The notes under the pieces are model-generated. The model ran no database searches, was not told where the DNA came from, and worked only from the letters and a program-made list of their open reading frames with translations. Below are positions 35,053 to 35,074 of a stretch of DNA of 35,074 bases, piece after piece; the stretch's first letter is position 1; each line of letters begins with the position of its first letter. This stretch comes from Herpetosiphonaceae bacterium. GTDB taxonomy: Bacteria > Chloroflexota > Chloroflexia > Chloroflexales > Herpetosiphonaceae. A program made the translations under genes and the position numbers. The stretch is taken from the NCBI GenBank assembly GCA_013813565.1, contig JACCRK010000290.1, positions 1 to 35,074 on the forward strand, given 5' to 3'.

Positions 35053-35074
35053 AGCTACAGCCACATCTACAGCG

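Overview
The window looks like a chromosomal segment of a Chloroflexota bacterium, most likely class Chloroflexia. The reasons are high GC over most of its length (67% in one hand-counted line), very large secreted proteins built from repeats, an XRE/NB-ARC/TPR regulator of a kind common in that phylum, and multidomain GH16 enzymes. The phylum call is inference; no rRNA or marker gene is present.

Positions 1-27961 hold two very large genes on the minus strand, 58 bp apart and probably one transcription unit. The first transcribed (5402-27961) encodes a secreted protein of 7519 residues. Its order is: signal peptide, cadherin-like domain, four PKD domains, a second cadherin-like domain, about 870 unassigned residues, a von Willebrand factor type D-like domain, a long alternating array of two beta-sandwich-like modules (25 'A' and 23 'B' by my count), and three six-bladed NHL propellers spread through the C-terminal third. 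The second gene (1-5343, running off the left edge) encodes a secreted protein with an N-terminal lipase-like alpha/beta-hydrolase domain, a glutamine-amidotransferase-like fold, beta-rich repeats and one six-bladed NHL propeller. The lipase part is AT-rich compared with everything around it.

Positions 27962-28486 form a divergent promoter region. A perfect TTGACA-16-TATAAT promoter points at the giant genes and gives a leader of about 315 nt. A near-consensus GTGACA-17-GATAAT promoter points the other way, at an XRE-HTH/NB-ARC/TPR regulator (28487-30973) that could control the giant operon.

Positions 30910-33797 hold two tandem GH16 beta-glucanase paralogues on the minus strand. The upstream one is secreted and carries FN3, CBM2 and F5/8C domains. 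The downstream one is a bare catalytic domain without a signal peptide, and its 3' end overlaps the regulator's 3' end by 64 bp. A divergent gene (34003-35052) encodes a class I methyltransferase with the double-glutamate loop typical of protein arginine methyltransferases.

The best candidate for an undescribed system is the giant-gene pair: a surface or matrix assembly with a lipase-bearing partner, transcribed from a consensus promoter and divergent from an NTPase-type sensor-regulator. Roles in adhesion, gliding or prey contact are possible but are not shown by the sequence.
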